64,000 nt of DNA from Ustulina deusta (taxonomy: Eukaryota; Ascomycota; Sordariomycetes; Xylariales; Xylariaceae), in assembly GCA_023159155.1 (NCBI GenBank), contig JAJNNX010000045.1, positions 310,001 to 374,000 on the forward strand, read 5' to 3'. The translations under genes were made by a program, and so were the position numbers. Shown in pieces: positions 1 through 11,035 of this stretch (within the stretch, counting starts at the first letter, position 1; each line of letters opens with the position of its first letter). The notes beneath the pieces are model-generated. The model was not told the origin of the DNA and did not search any database. It saw only the letters and a list, made by a program, of their open reading frames with translations.

Positions 1-877
1 CTCGCAAGATGTGGTTCATGCCGTTGACCGCCAAGAACTTCTTAACAACACGAGCCCCAAAGGTATAACCAGCACCCCGTGGCGATAGCGAGAATTCGTC
101 GCGCTCGGGATCTGGATCTGACCATACCAGATCGGCCATCGGACCCTCATGCGGAATCTCTCGGAAGCGATCGATGATCTTGATCTGATCGATACTGTGT
201 ATTGACGGAGACAAGCCGCCATGGACACAAAATATCTGGTCATTGATCACGACAGATAGCGTTAGAAAATCAAACATGTCTGTGAAATAGTGCCAGACGT
301 TTGCATTGCCATATTTACGCGCGCACTCCGTATAAAAGCCATATGACTGCGTGACGCCCCTCGACTCGTGGTTCCCACGGATTAGGTGTACGCGGTTCGG
401 ATATCGTAGTTTCAAACACACAAGGAGCGATATCGTCTCGACACTAAACATGCCGCGATCAACATAGTCGCCTGGCGAAGATGGAGCAAAGAATCAGCTG
501 TTGCCCTCTAGCGATGCGCTCGGATGCGGGCCACCTCGACTCACCGAGAAAGAGGTAGTTGGTATCCGGACACCACCCCCCGATCTTGAATATCTCAATC
601 AGGTCGTAGAACTGGCCGTGTATGTCGCCGACAACGGTGACCGGGGCGCGCACGTGCACGACGTTGCTCTCGCGCATGAGCAGCTCCTTCGTCTTGGCGC
701 ATATCGCCTCGATGACCGACTCGGCGAGGAGTTCCTTTTTATACAACCGCGAGATGCATTCATCCAGGTCGACCGAAGCTACAAAGCCACGACCAGTTAG
801 CCCGACACACAGAGCAGGCCGCAGGCGAAGTAGGGGGTTCGATATCGAGCCGTCCACGTACCAGGCAGCCCAGGCAT
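1..877 (-). CDS. PPG1: PPG1-type serine/threonine protein phosphatase, 5' part (gene runs off the left edge)
   Basis: Catalytic subunit of a PP2A-like phosphatase. It hydrolyses phosphoserine/threonine with a two-metal centre, in cytoplasm or nucleus. Exons on the minus strand are 877-862, 778-545 and 471-1. The first is only 16 nt (MPGLP plus one base), and both introns close in phase. The frame shows the metallophosphatase motifs in order: GDIHG, GDYVDRG (its first Gly codon is split by intron 2) and RGNHE, followed by the FCVHGGLSP block and the late GYTFG segment. The start [16 protein letters not shown] and the spacing match PPG1 rather than PP2A, PP4 or PP6. About 239 codons are present; the C-terminal quarter lies outside the window. 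In yeast, PPG1 takes part in glycogen accumulation and in far-complex/mitophagy control. The ATG at 877 was chosen because it precedes a good GTACGT donor. Confidence 0.93.
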
Positions 878-1284
878 CGTGGTTGGGATGACGTAGTGGC
901 CTATTGCAACCTCGTCGGTCGCAAAGAGGCCTGAAATCAAGGGCTGGTTGCCCGTGTCGAATGCAGCGGTGCAGACGGCTTCCTTTTGCTCCGTGCAAAT
1001 GCAAAGTCGAGTCGAGAAGAGCCAGGAGGATCCGCAAACATGATTCGACGAGGCAAGGCAAGCAGCTGAACGGTCGCGATCTCTCTCACATGGAGCCGGT
1101 TTCGAGCGGGTTAAGCGAATGAGCCACCGGCGGCTGGTTTCGAAGGGGCACCGAGGCTTTGGAAGATGAAGTAGAGAATACGATAATGGGAATCCCACGC
1201 GCCTGTCTGGAACTAACCCACGTGGCGAAACAAAACATCCCTCGATAAGTTAAGTAGCTACAAGATGCTTCGTACTAGGGCGAG

Positions 1285-1425
1285 TTACTACCTAGGGTAG
1301 GTAGGGCTACATAGGAGGTAGGTAGGTACCTAAGGCTACTTAGGTTGGCTAGGTTGGCAGTGAGTGGTACCTTACCTTTCGCCAGTTAGTTAGTACCTCC
1401 TAACCTACCGCCCAGGGATACCTAC
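1285..1425. repeat. TAGGTA/ACCTA motif cluster
   Basis: Dense short direct and inverted copies of TAGGTA, CCTAGG and TACCTAAGG units lie between the phosphatase and the zinc-knuckle gene. The same motif family recurs in at least five other spacers of this window and in none of the exons. It looks like a degenerate low-complexity element; its role is unknown. Confidence 0.6.
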
Positions 1426-3497
1426 AGTGCACCTGTCGCCAGCGCTAATCGGCTGTTATCGTGTTGGTCTGGTCATCAGCAGTGTTTCAAAGCCGCAATA
1501 GCCGCAAATTATCATTGGCCCCGAGTTTTAGGGTGTCCCCCAATCGCTAATTGGATGATGAATGACTTGAATTATTCGGCAGCGTGACCTGCCTTTTTTT
1601 ATCCTTCTTCCAACTTTAGGCCTTCTTTCAATCCCTCTTGGTGCAACATTTGTCAGGGTGTTCTCAGTTTGTATTCGGGGTCAAATCACTATTGCATCTT
1701 TCATGCGGTCAATATTTACATTACTTACTGTCAGGTAGGGGCTGGGTGGTGTTTAGTGAACATAGACACCCTCCCTTTTGGTTTCCCCGATGCGCTTCTT
1801 CGGAGAGGATCGTGTCAACTCCTAGAAATCATTTTTCGACGTATGCCAATCATCCAGGTCTTCCATGTGTCTCGTACGAAGCCTTCTGTTTTTATTATCC
1901 ATTTGTTTATCTTCGTACTTCGGTCCGGCTCCGTGAAACGGCCATCCACCTTGTGGTTTACTGCATCCAATACACAGGGAGCAAACTACCTTCGGGATCC
2001 GACGGCCTGGGGGTTTGAGGCGACCAACGGCAGCTCGGTCAAAGTCTCTTCTTGGTCGACAGGCTGTCTACTTCACTTGATGAATCATCGTTGTCTAAAT
2101 TATTGTCCTTGTTCAGCAGCGGAAGAAGCTCTGTTCGATTCACGATTTGTATCACATAGTGGCAGCATTTCTTTCCCGTTGATGGCATGGCCGGTAACTC
2201 AATAGAACTATCTACCTTTCCATGTTATTTGTTTCCTTAGGATTCCCCCTTGTCTCGTCAGTGACTCTTGCCTTATTTATCTACGGTACAGTTATATTAC
2301 GATGATCTTCTTGTTTTTGCTTTTGCCCCTCTCTCACTCCGTCACCTGCCGCCGGCCTTCGGGACCTACACTAGTTATCTCGCCTCGATCTCTACTGCAG
2401 GTCTTCAGCCGGGTGATGAGATGGCAGAGTCTCCTGGACAGGATGCCTATACCCCGCGCATACCCCACGGACCATTGTTTTGCCGCGACCCGGCCACCAC
2501 GTTAGCTCAGGATCCACGGGGTTCGGGATGCAATGCTTGGGCACCAGCGCCCAATTGGAGTCCGGGACAGGCTCACGTCGTGTCCAGCTGGTGCGACGTC
2601 CATCTCATCTCAGCTCGTCTTCAATGTCGTTTACCTGTCTCGTCTCCCAGGACACGCGACTGCCACTCTGATCGTGGCCGACAAACCCAGCACTCTTCCC
2701 TCTCAAGTAGTACCCAGGACTAATATGCGACGTGGAATGGTCGGCCTCCATAGACGCCGTTCTATTCACTCGATTGCGGTTGAGGTAGTGAGGTGGAAAT
2801 GGGATGGTGGATCCTGGCCCGTACCCGATCTCTTATAACGACGAGCCTATCTTCTTCATAGGCAGTCTCTTGGGCAACATCCTGCGCATTGAGCACGCGC
2901 TATATCTTGTGTCGAAACCGCTTGTCGAGTTCACTTGCACGAGATAACCCGCCAACCTTGTTGTTAGTATTGGTACCTTTCGCGATTTCCCTGCACGACC
3001 CAATCTCGTCCCACACTTCATCCATGCTCTATTTTTTCTCAGCATCAGCAATACTTCGCCCCAGAAGAGATCTCCAGAGCTTTGATCACCGAAGCTCAAG
3101 TAAGTTCTTAGATGACACATGTGTTATCGGTAGGCGTCAGCAGTAAAAGTTGTACTTCTATATGCAACCCAGAAACCGTCCCTCTCCATATGAATTACAT
3201 GCCCTTTATTTTTTTTTCGCGTCGTCCATTTCGTCGCATTCAATGTCTATTCAGAGGTTTCATGGACTTCAAATCAGGTTATCATTTGTCACCTCAGAAC
3301 CCCTCCAGCCTAATTACCATTCACTTTGCCTGCGTTCACAACCTTGACTCACTTCTCTTTTCTTTCAACAGGCGCTGAGCCTCATTAGTGCGATGTTAAT
3401 ACGAAGTCATCTCAAGTCCTTTTGTAGCTTCGCAAGAGCCTAGCTGTCCCGAACGAAGAAAAAAAGAAGAAGCAACACCAGATCTACCGCGACCAAG
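1426..3497. other. Intergenic region / probable promoter and leader of the zinc-knuckle gene
   Basis: About 2 kb, rich in T and C. The open frames here (for example 1669-2205 and 2268-2723) overlap one another in several frames, show no domain, no low-complexity protein signature and no consistent splice context. I treat the region as non-coding. It probably holds the promoter and 5' leader of the gene starting at 3498. Confidence 0.5.
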
Positions 3498-5961
3498 ATG
3501 GCGGACCGTCCGCCCGGCTATGAGCAAGCTGTCGAAGATCACGTATGTTATAATTGTGGGATGAAAGGGCACATGTTCTTCGCTTGCCCAGAGGACACTC
3601 GGCGCGTACCTGCGTAAGCATTCCGTTTTTAATATGCCACTTCTCGTCTATGCTCCAAACCGATAGCTCGTCCTGGGAGACCACTGCCTGTAACATCACA
3701 CAAGTTGGACACAAACAGTCTGTTGACGCCTGCTTAGTGGCCTAGAAGCCTCGCGGAAGCGGCAAGCTTCAGGCAATGATTACCATGTCCAGACGAAGCG
3801 CAGTAAGGGCCCTGTTGTCACTCATTACCCTCCCCCTCCTCCCCTCGGCCTGCCACAGATCCCGCCTCCACCCATAACATATAGCCCTCGTCCGGGCTAT
3901 GAAGCATTTCATTCTGGTCCACCGCAAGGTCCTCCCACTGGCCCGCCGTATCATCAGCCCCCTCATCCAGGACACTACGACCAGTATCCACCTCCACCTC
4001 CCAATGCAGGGCGGAGCGCATCCCGGGGCTTTCCTTACGGTGGCTCTCGAGACGTACACGAACATCATTTTCAGGGGCCTCCTCGAGTGCCACCCCCTGA
4101 AACACCCTATAGGCCGCCTCACTATGATCAGTATGAGCAACACCGCCCAGGCCCACCACCCACCACCCCTTATGGTCGTCCTTACTCAGCTCCTGATCGA
4201 TATGATGAGCAGCCTGCTGGACTACCTCAAGGTCCTCCTTATAGCACCACTCACCGAGCTCCTCATCAAGCGCATTTCGAGCATTATCCACCTGCCCCTG
4301 GTGTGGACAGTTATTACGCTGGTCCACCCCAGGTATATCCTCCGCCTCCCACAAATATTTCCCGGAACTCATCGCATTATGGGTACGATGGGGCTTCTCC
4401 AGTTCGCGTTCACACACTAGGCCATGGATCATCACCTCCAGGAACTTATTCCTATCAATCTCATCAATATCCGTCGTCAGATTCACCCCCGTACCACACC
4501 CGCTACGATGATCGATTTGCGGATCGACCCTCGTACGAGCCACAGAGAAGAGATCCCCATCCGCACCACCCTGAGCGCCGTCCTGGTGAGAACCAGCAGA
4601 ATCGTGAGCGCCATGGCCGCCGTATGCGTTATGACTCACCTAAAGGCCGCAGCCGCTCTGAACGTCGGTTTCCAGATCAGCGTGCTAGACTTGCCAGCCC
4701 ATTGAATTCCACGCCACCAGCTCAGTCAGCAAAAGACCCAACCTCCTTAGAGGGTAGCAAGCTCCAACGAGAGCTTAGCGACGCTGTGCTTGTAAATATG
4801 AAGAACACAGAGAAGTACACTGTTGAAGATTTCAGTTGGGAGGCAGAAATGATCTTCAATGAGCTACCAGTTAAAATCACAAAGGATCTTATCAGGGAGC
4901 CTTTGCCATTGGAATGGACAGACGACCCAATAATGCCCCCAAAGTACGACAAAGAGACAATAGCATCGAGATATATCAATCCTACCAATGTGGATGATTT
5001 CGCGTTGAGCGTTCGCGAGACTAAGGCATGGCAAGTAATGCAATTTCACCCTGCATTCTTGGCTCCTACAGATGTTCGAATTGAGAAGTTGTGGGAGTAC
5101 GAGAGAGCCCTAGACCCAGGCCCGGCGTACAATAAACAAAGCCGACATAGTGTCAATAGCAGCAGCGGCGGCAGACAACGTGGGAAGTCATGGGTTTCAA
5201 GAACGCGAGGTGGCCGTCAAGTCCGATATCCCCAGTACCACGGGCAGAACCATTCGCCAAGCGAAGATCAACTCGATTCCTTCCGGCCGGGCTTGACAAA
5301 GAGGATCTGGGACCAGGCCAGCTACCGAGGTACTGAAGAAAATGAAGGAGAGAATGAAGGCTTTGGGAAGAAAGCGAAGATGTCCTCTCCTGAACCAGGT
5401 GAAGTGTGTGAGAGCGACGATCAAGAACCTACGGCTACAAATAAGAGCGCTAGTCCTTCATGGGAAGAAGAATGCCGTCCCATTCACCAGAACTATCAAA
5501 ACCGTAGCAAGAACTCTCTGCATGACTCTCGAATTGGTCTTCTCGGCGTCATATCTGAAAGCGACCCACGTCGATTATCTCCGCAAGGTCCTGCAACACC
5601 CCCGCCTCCCCCTAGCTATATCTCCGGCTCTCTATCACCTGCATCTAGCACACGAAGTTCCCACGGCGGTGGTAGTAAACCGCCTAGCAGGCGTAGCTCT
5701 AGGAGTAACCCTAGTCAGCCATCTAGCAGACGTACCTCAATAGGCTCTCCTTTGACGCCTAATGAGCGAGAACTACTCGGTATGCGGCCTTATTCCAGTG
5801 GCAGCGACACGGGACGAGATTCACCGACACCTCAAATAAATGGTGCCCCAACGCGTCAGCGACAACGACCGGCAAAGCTAGATGCGGCATACCAGTAAGT
5901 CATCTAAATATAGATATCAAAATATTTTATTGCTTACCAACAATACAGACGCCGTTGGTGA
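3498..5961 (+). CDS. CCHC zinc-knuckle, proline-rich disordered protein
   Basis: Probable nucleic-acid-binding protein of 761 aa. Exons are 3498-3613, 3738-5894 and 5949-5961. The first exon holds a retroviral-type zinc knuckle, C17-x2-C20-x4-H25-x4-C30. A long Pro/Tyr/His-rich, disordered stretch follows (roughly residues 55-215), then an Arg/Ser-rich stretch, a compact conserved block (about residues 260-375) with predicted helices, and an RGG-poor Ser/Pro-rich tail. The last exon is 13 nt and adds RRW before the stop. If the last intron is retained, the TAA inside its GTAAGT donor stops the protein at the same place minus those three residues. The exon 2 frame is confirmed by phase at both borders. 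The family is widespread in filamentous ascomycetes without an assigned role; RNA binding is inferred only from the knuckle. Confidence 0.85.
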
Positions 5962-7070
5962 AGACCTTTCACTCCAACGTCACGACATGTGTACCCGGAC
6001 GAGCGATACGTGCCGGCCATGGCCGATGCCCAACTTACTTTATAGAGATGCCTACCTGCCATTGACCTCTGGCTATTTGTCGCCTATGCGGATACGCCTA
6101 GTCATGGGGATATTTTTCGATGTCTCAAATAACCTTTACGCCGATTAAAAACGATTGTCTTATTTTCAATCCCGCAAATCCACATACAGCAGCAGAACGA
6201 CCCTGGTGGTCAACATCTTCGGACCCAGCCTATTCTGTTACCTGGGCTATTACTCAGTTACATATGATATTTCTTTCATACCAGGCGTATTCTACAACGC
6301 TCTGCGGGTTCACATAACAAGCGAGGTTTAGATCCAGAAACTTTGTTGATTGCAGCCATGTTTTCGTTGCCCTTTTTTCTGCTTCTGGTTTATGAAGGAT
6401 ACCCAATAAAGCGTGCTGAGTAATGATGGCGTAAGTAGGCGTTTCGGCTCTTTTATATCTATATTTTTTCGGTTTATCGGTGTGGCATTGTCAATTTTAG
6501 AGGGCGTAGTAGATGGTTTCTCTTAAGCTCGATTGTAAGGCTTCATCATGGTCTTCTTGGCATAGACTCAACATTGTAGTAATGCTCTGTATACATCTTG
6601 GCTCGGCTTCTATTGTCTTCGGTATGTTGCGGTTCTATTCCTTGTGTCTGTTCAGCTACAAAGGATTTCCAAACGCGACCTTGTGCTCACTGATGAATCT
6701 GATTGTTTTACCATTTTCCATTGATTTCTTTGATCCTTGGAAGTTAACTAGCAAATGAAGGCATTTGTTCACAGACAATGTCAAACACAATGGCAGTGAA
6801 ACATGTCGGCTAGTTCATTAAATTGCGCGGAGGCCATCGCGATTGAAATACAACCTCGTTCCCTGCGAGAATATCAATCTTACCTCTTCATTTACACAGG
6901 GTTTCTTCTCATTCATCCCCTTCCACTCAGGCCCTGCGCTTTTGATTCTCGCTCTTTGCAACAGACCACTGGAGCAGGTTCTTCAGACTTTTAACTTCTA
7001 TCCCAAATCTGCGATACCATCTCGTCGCCAGTCCCCAGCCCGGGTTTCCCGACAGAAGCCGGCCGGCAAG
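5962..7070. other. Intergenic: 3' UTR of the zinc-knuckle gene and upstream region of the next gene
   Basis: About 1.1 kb, T-rich, with only short overlapping frames. An AATAAA hexamer at 6405-6410, about 440 nt after the stop, is a plausible poly(A) signal for the upstream gene. Nothing else is supportable. Confidence 0.5.
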
Positions 7071-7514
7071 ATGTGTACCGGTATCTGCCACGTATACCGT
7101 TGCCAGTGCAACAGCGTCGTCTTCAAACTAAAGGAGGCAGCGAAGGGCTACACGTGCTATCAAGCCCGAATCAACCGCCAGCGTGGCTTGTGTAAAACGG
7201 GTATACGCTGGGCTTATTACGATCGTGTCTCTGAGGATAGCTGTCTCTACTGTGAGATCTATCTCGGCGGCGAACTTTCAGATCTTACGGCAGAGACCTG
7301 TGACCAGGGCGGTGAGCCGTGGCCCGAAGACAGGGAAGACGACATAAATGATAATGACACAGATGTGCCAGAAATTTCTGGCGATGTTCCATTGAGTCAT
7401 CTTAAAGCGAAGGACAAAGATGAGAACGAGGGTCAAGATGACGGTGATGATGTTGATGATGATGATGACGACGACGACGACGACGACGACGAGGGCGGTG
7501 CTAAGTTATATTGA
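7071..7514 (+). CDS. Small Cys-rich protein with Asp-rich tail, function unknown
   Basis: Single-exon frame of 147 aa. I chose the ATG at 7071 over the longer in-frame opening at 6843 because the Cys-rich block begins here and the upstream extension looks like random translation of a T-rich leader. The N-terminal half has closely spaced cysteines (C2, C6, C11, C13, later a CLYC pair) and conserved-looking aromatic residues, suggesting a small metal-binding fold. Small fungal proteins starting MCxxxY-x-CxC are common and uncharacterised. The C-terminal third is acidic and ends in a run of 12 or more Asp encoded by a GAT/GAC microsatellite (about 7450-7493). There is no signal peptide and no membrane segment. 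Likely a cytosolic or nuclear protein. Confidence 0.7.
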   Translation: MCTGICHVYRCQCNSVVFKLKEAAKGYTCYQARINRQRGLCKTGIRWAYYDRVSEDSCLYCEIYLGGELSDLTAETCDQGGEPWPEDREDDINDNDTDVPEISGDVPLSHLKAKDKDENEGQDDGDDVDDDDDDDDDDDDEGGAKLY

Positions 7515-8632
7515 CCTAGGTATTTCTTCCATCCACTCGTAAATCCGTAGCCTAACCAATAGCCGCAGCTGCTTTAGGACTCAAGGTGTGGTGAGATGCA
7601 TACGCTCAGCTTTCCGGTGCGATACACTCGATAAGGTATCGCTCTAACACCAAACATGTTACTAGTTCTGGTGAGACCACGCTGAGTAGACTTGATAGGT
7701 AAGTCAAATAGACAAGCATAAAGAGGCAAATTCCAACGATAATATCAAATAGTATAAATTGAGAGTGGAATATGTCTGAACTTATGTGATATTGAGCTTC
7801 AATTTCTCGCTCAACATGAGATAGTGCAGCGTGAGCCGAGAGTAAACAAAATCGATTGCCCCTTTTGTTCAGGCTTTCTACTCCTCTCGCACCAAATTTC
7901 TCTATTGGTTCCCCTACGCTATGAATTGCCATTCGATCTTAGCCCATTTCGTTACCTGCCTTCTTCAGCAGGGCTGCTCTAACAAGATTGAAGGTCAACT
8001 CAAATTGTACTGCCGGCTCGCCTTTTGTATGAGCCTATTTTGGTGGTGCATTCACCACCTTCATTTCTGAGACCTGGAATAAAAACGAAATTTGTCCTGC
8101 TTTCTTTGCCAGGAATTCGAATGACCTAGGGTAAGTTCCTTCGAGAGTTGGAATTTGCTAGTTTGGTAGAAAGAAGTGTGATCCATTTGAAGCCTGTCTA
8201 AGGTACCTACACCTACCAACCTTCAAGCGGCAATGTCTTAAATGCATTCAGGCAACTTAGTGACAGCTTAGATAAGATAAAGCTACCCCGCCTCCCCCAC
8301 ATGTGTTAGTCCTACCTTAGGTTCCACTATAGGTAGGTACTTACCTACTTGCTGACAAGCTGCTTGCAGGGCAAAGGAGGCAACCTACCGTCCGATGACA
8401 TAAATAAAGTTAATCCCCCAAACCATGCTTGACACCTGCATCGCAGGTAGATGGACCTCCATTTTCATTGCATCTCAGAACACCTTTACCATCCCCCATC
8501 CACCCTACTTAGGAGTACCTAAAATAGAATCGTGGCTTTCGTCACACTCGTCCACTTACCTGTCGAGGTATTACAGTAGAAGCAGAACAGAAAGAAACCA
8601 GCAATAAGTCTCGTCCTGTTTCACTCGTCGCC
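7515..8632. other. Intergenic between the Cys-rich gene and the PI31 gene
   Basis: About 1.1 kb. The minus-strand opening 7606-7932 has no recognisable domain or splice context. The right half carries a TAGGTA-type cluster, annotated separately. The last 150 nt before 8633 are the probable 5' UTR of the PI31 gene. Confidence 0.5.
8195..8355. repeat. TAGGTA/ACCTA motif cluster
   Basis: Repeated ACCTACC, GGTACCTA and TAGGTAGGTA units, ending about 280 nt upstream of the PI31 start codon. Same motif family as at 1285-1425. Confidence 0.55.
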
Positions 8633-9837
8633 ATGTCCGCCAATCCGCTGAGCCCGTCGGCTGTCCTGCAGTCGATGACTGATGCATTATCCACACATCA
8701 GCCGCATGATACAACGTCGGACCTCAGCAGCTCCCACGAGGCCTTGGCTCTATTCACACATGCCTGCATGATATCGCTTGGCTTCCGCCTGCTCGGCTTT
8801 GACGAGGAAAAGACCCACGGTAAGTTGTCCAGCGATACACCTGGCCTTCTATGTCAACTGGCTGACCCGGCGTAGAAGCAGAATGCCATCAGCTAGCTCC
8901 CCGTCTGCCTCCAAACTGGAACGCATCCTTCAACACATATGCCTTCGTGTACGCACATCAGCAGTCCGCTCTCCGTTTCGTCATCAAGATCGATCGCATG
9001 GGCGGCAAAGCCGAGATCCGTGGACTGGCCCTACAAGATGAGCGTATTGCGCGTGTCGAAGTAACCATCAAGGATTTCGTTTCCAATGCAGCACTTCCCG
9101 TCCGAATTACTATGACGGGGGACGGGACAGAAGATCGTTCCGACTTGGGACCCAAGTTCCAGAATGTCTTCATATCCGAGAGTCGCATAGCGGATCTCGC
9201 AATTTTGATTAAGATTAACATCATCCAGAAGCTTCTGCCTGCATTGCAAAAGGAAGGCTACGAGGAGTCCCCCGACGATGCGGCTGCCCACGAAGACGCC
9301 AGGGAAGCCGCCCGCAGACCGCCCAGACAACCAGTGATGCCTGACCCCATGCCTCAACCGGCGCAACCATATCCTTATGAGGATCCTCTTCGCCCACAAC
9401 CACGACAGCCGGTTCCGGCTGGGGATTTCCCGCCACCAGACTTCGAAGATCCTTATGACATCAACCGTCCCCGAGGACCCCTTGCGCCCGGCCGTACGCC
9501 ATTCGGAAACATCGGAGCAGATGATCTGAACCCACCTGGACTGGGGCCGCATGATCCATTGCGTCCTGGACTGGGGATGCCAGGTGGAGGTCTGCCTAGG
9601 CTTGGAGGGGGAAGGGGCATGCATCCCACATTTGACGATCCTCTCTTTGGTGGGGATGGCGGCCAGGGAGGTGAATTCGATCCGCAAGTGCCTCCAGGGG
9701 CACGCTATGACCCACTAGGACCGGGCGGCGTCCCAAGGTTGGGTGGTCGACGCCCAGGAGGCGGGAACTACCCCTTCGGTGCGGGCCGAGGCGGATTTGG
9801 AGGGTTCGGAGGGTTTGATGGAGGAGACATAATCTAA
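8633..9837 (+). CDS. Proteasome regulator PI31 family protein
   Basis: Member of the PI31 (PSMF1/Fub1) family, which binds the 20S proteasome and modulates its activity and assembly. Two exons, 8633-8819 and 8876-9837, give 382 aa; the intron is 56 nt with a split GAA codon. Residues about 15-165 form the N-terminal FP/PI31 domain (the helix after the start, then FNTYAFVYAHQQSAL and the following sheet). The C-terminal half is disordered and Pro/Gly/Arg-rich with repeated DPL/DPY motifs (DPLRP, DPLFGG, DPLGPG), typical of the PI31 proline-rich tail that contacts the proteasome. The protein ends GGDII, so it lacks a clear C-terminal hydrophobic-Tyr-X motif such as animal PI31 uses. It is convergent with the REV7 gene, with 246 nt between the stops. 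Confidence 0.88.
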
Positions 9838-10083
9838 TTGGTCGAGAACGAGGAGTTTGGTGTTTCTAATTCTAAGGTAGTGCTCGGAGACCGGGACTTG
9901 GTTGAAAGCGTCATTACGTCTCTATAATGTGCTATGAGTTAAAATGGTAAAAAGGATGTAACATTAGGAATGAAACGGATTCACGTCATGGACTTACATA
10001 TTTTTTTTTGTACGAGGCCTTTTCTGTTTTTTGTTTTTGATTTCAAGAGATAGCCGGCTATGTTTCCATCTTCTGAACGAAGA

Positions 10084-11035
10084 TCATTTACTGGATGACA
10101 TTGTTGAAGGCAGCTCTAACTTGGCTTTGCCCTCTTCAACCCAGCATTCAAAGAACAGTGGCCCAGCTTCTACGGCACGAAGAGCGGTTGTCTTGGCACC
10201 GCCTACGTCTTCACCAGGGGTTCGTTGGTCCTTGGGTGCGGTCTGCAGATTAGGCTGTGTCGGCACCCATGGCTGCGGATGCTAATTTTCTTTAAGTCAG
10301 CCTCTTTTTTCACGCAAACCAGGATTTTTTTGTTTTTTTTTGTTTTTTTTGTTTGGTTTCTCTGAGACGAGAATGCCACAGAGCCGCAGTTTGTGATTCA
10401 CCTACCCCTATCGGCGCCTCGGCCTCATCTCGCAGCTCGACGGCAACGGTGAACGTGCAGGCCTCGGGGAGCGGCGCCATCTTCTCGCTCGCATAGGCCA
10501 GTCGTCTGACGGCGGCGCGGAGCTGCTCGTCGACGTTCGTCCAGTTGACTTTCGACTGCTGCTGCTGCTGCTGCTCCTCGCCGCCATTAAGTTCGGCGGC
10601 CGTGGCGTCAGCGGCGTCGTCGTCTTCGTCGTCGCCCCCCCACGCCCTCTCCTTCCCCTTGCCGCCGTCCCGAGGCAGACCCTTCCACGCGGGAAACCGC
10701 GCGACGTCGAACATCCAGCGCTCCATGACGGCGCCGCCGGGGCCGTAGATGACGACGGCCAGACGCTCGACGGCGCCCTGGGCCAGCTGCGCGCGCGCGG
10801 CGTCCACGGCGTCGCGGACCCAGGAGCAGACTGCCGGGTGGCGCGACTGGTGTACCGGGAGGTTGTAGGCGCGGCTTGTGAGGAAGGTGGTGGACGGATA
10901 CAGACCCCGGTAGTACAGGATGTTGTGAATGCAGACTGTCAGGAAGTGGGTGAAGGTTGTCAGGAGACGCGTGGCTTGGGGGATGGTGATGGACTGGCCC
11001 GCGGCCGGCGAGGGAGCCGTGGCTGGTGCCGGCAT
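10084..11035 (-). CDS. REV7: REV7/MAD2B-like HORMA-domain protein (DNA polymerase zeta subunit)
   Basis: HORMA protein that in other eukaryotes bridges Rev3 and Rev1 in translesion synthesis. Exons are 11035-10406 and 10281-10084, 275 aa in all; the intron of 124 nt starts GTAGGT. The N-terminal block FTHFLTVCIHNILYYRGLYP is diagnostic of Rev7 rather than the checkpoint protein Mad2. The second exon supplies the HPQPWVPTQP stretch and the safety-belt end with FFECWVEE. Between strand segments (about residues 135-165) lies an insertion that is acidic (DDEDDD) and then poly-Gln (seven Gln, CAG/CTG microsatellite at about 10555-10575). Retaining the intron would give a 241-aa protein with a Lys-rich nonsense tail, so the spliced form is preferred. 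Confidence 0.9.

Noticed and set aside
1638..2723. Open frames of 126-178 codons on the plus strand before the zinc-knuckle gene
   Set aside because: They overlap in two frames, have random-looking composition, no domain and no splice partner; the region reads as a T/C-rich leader or promoter.
10310..10405. Read-through C-terminus of REV7 (Lys-rich tail)
   Set aside because: It is the retained intron; splicing at GTAGGT to the acceptor before 10281 restores the second half of the HORMA domain.
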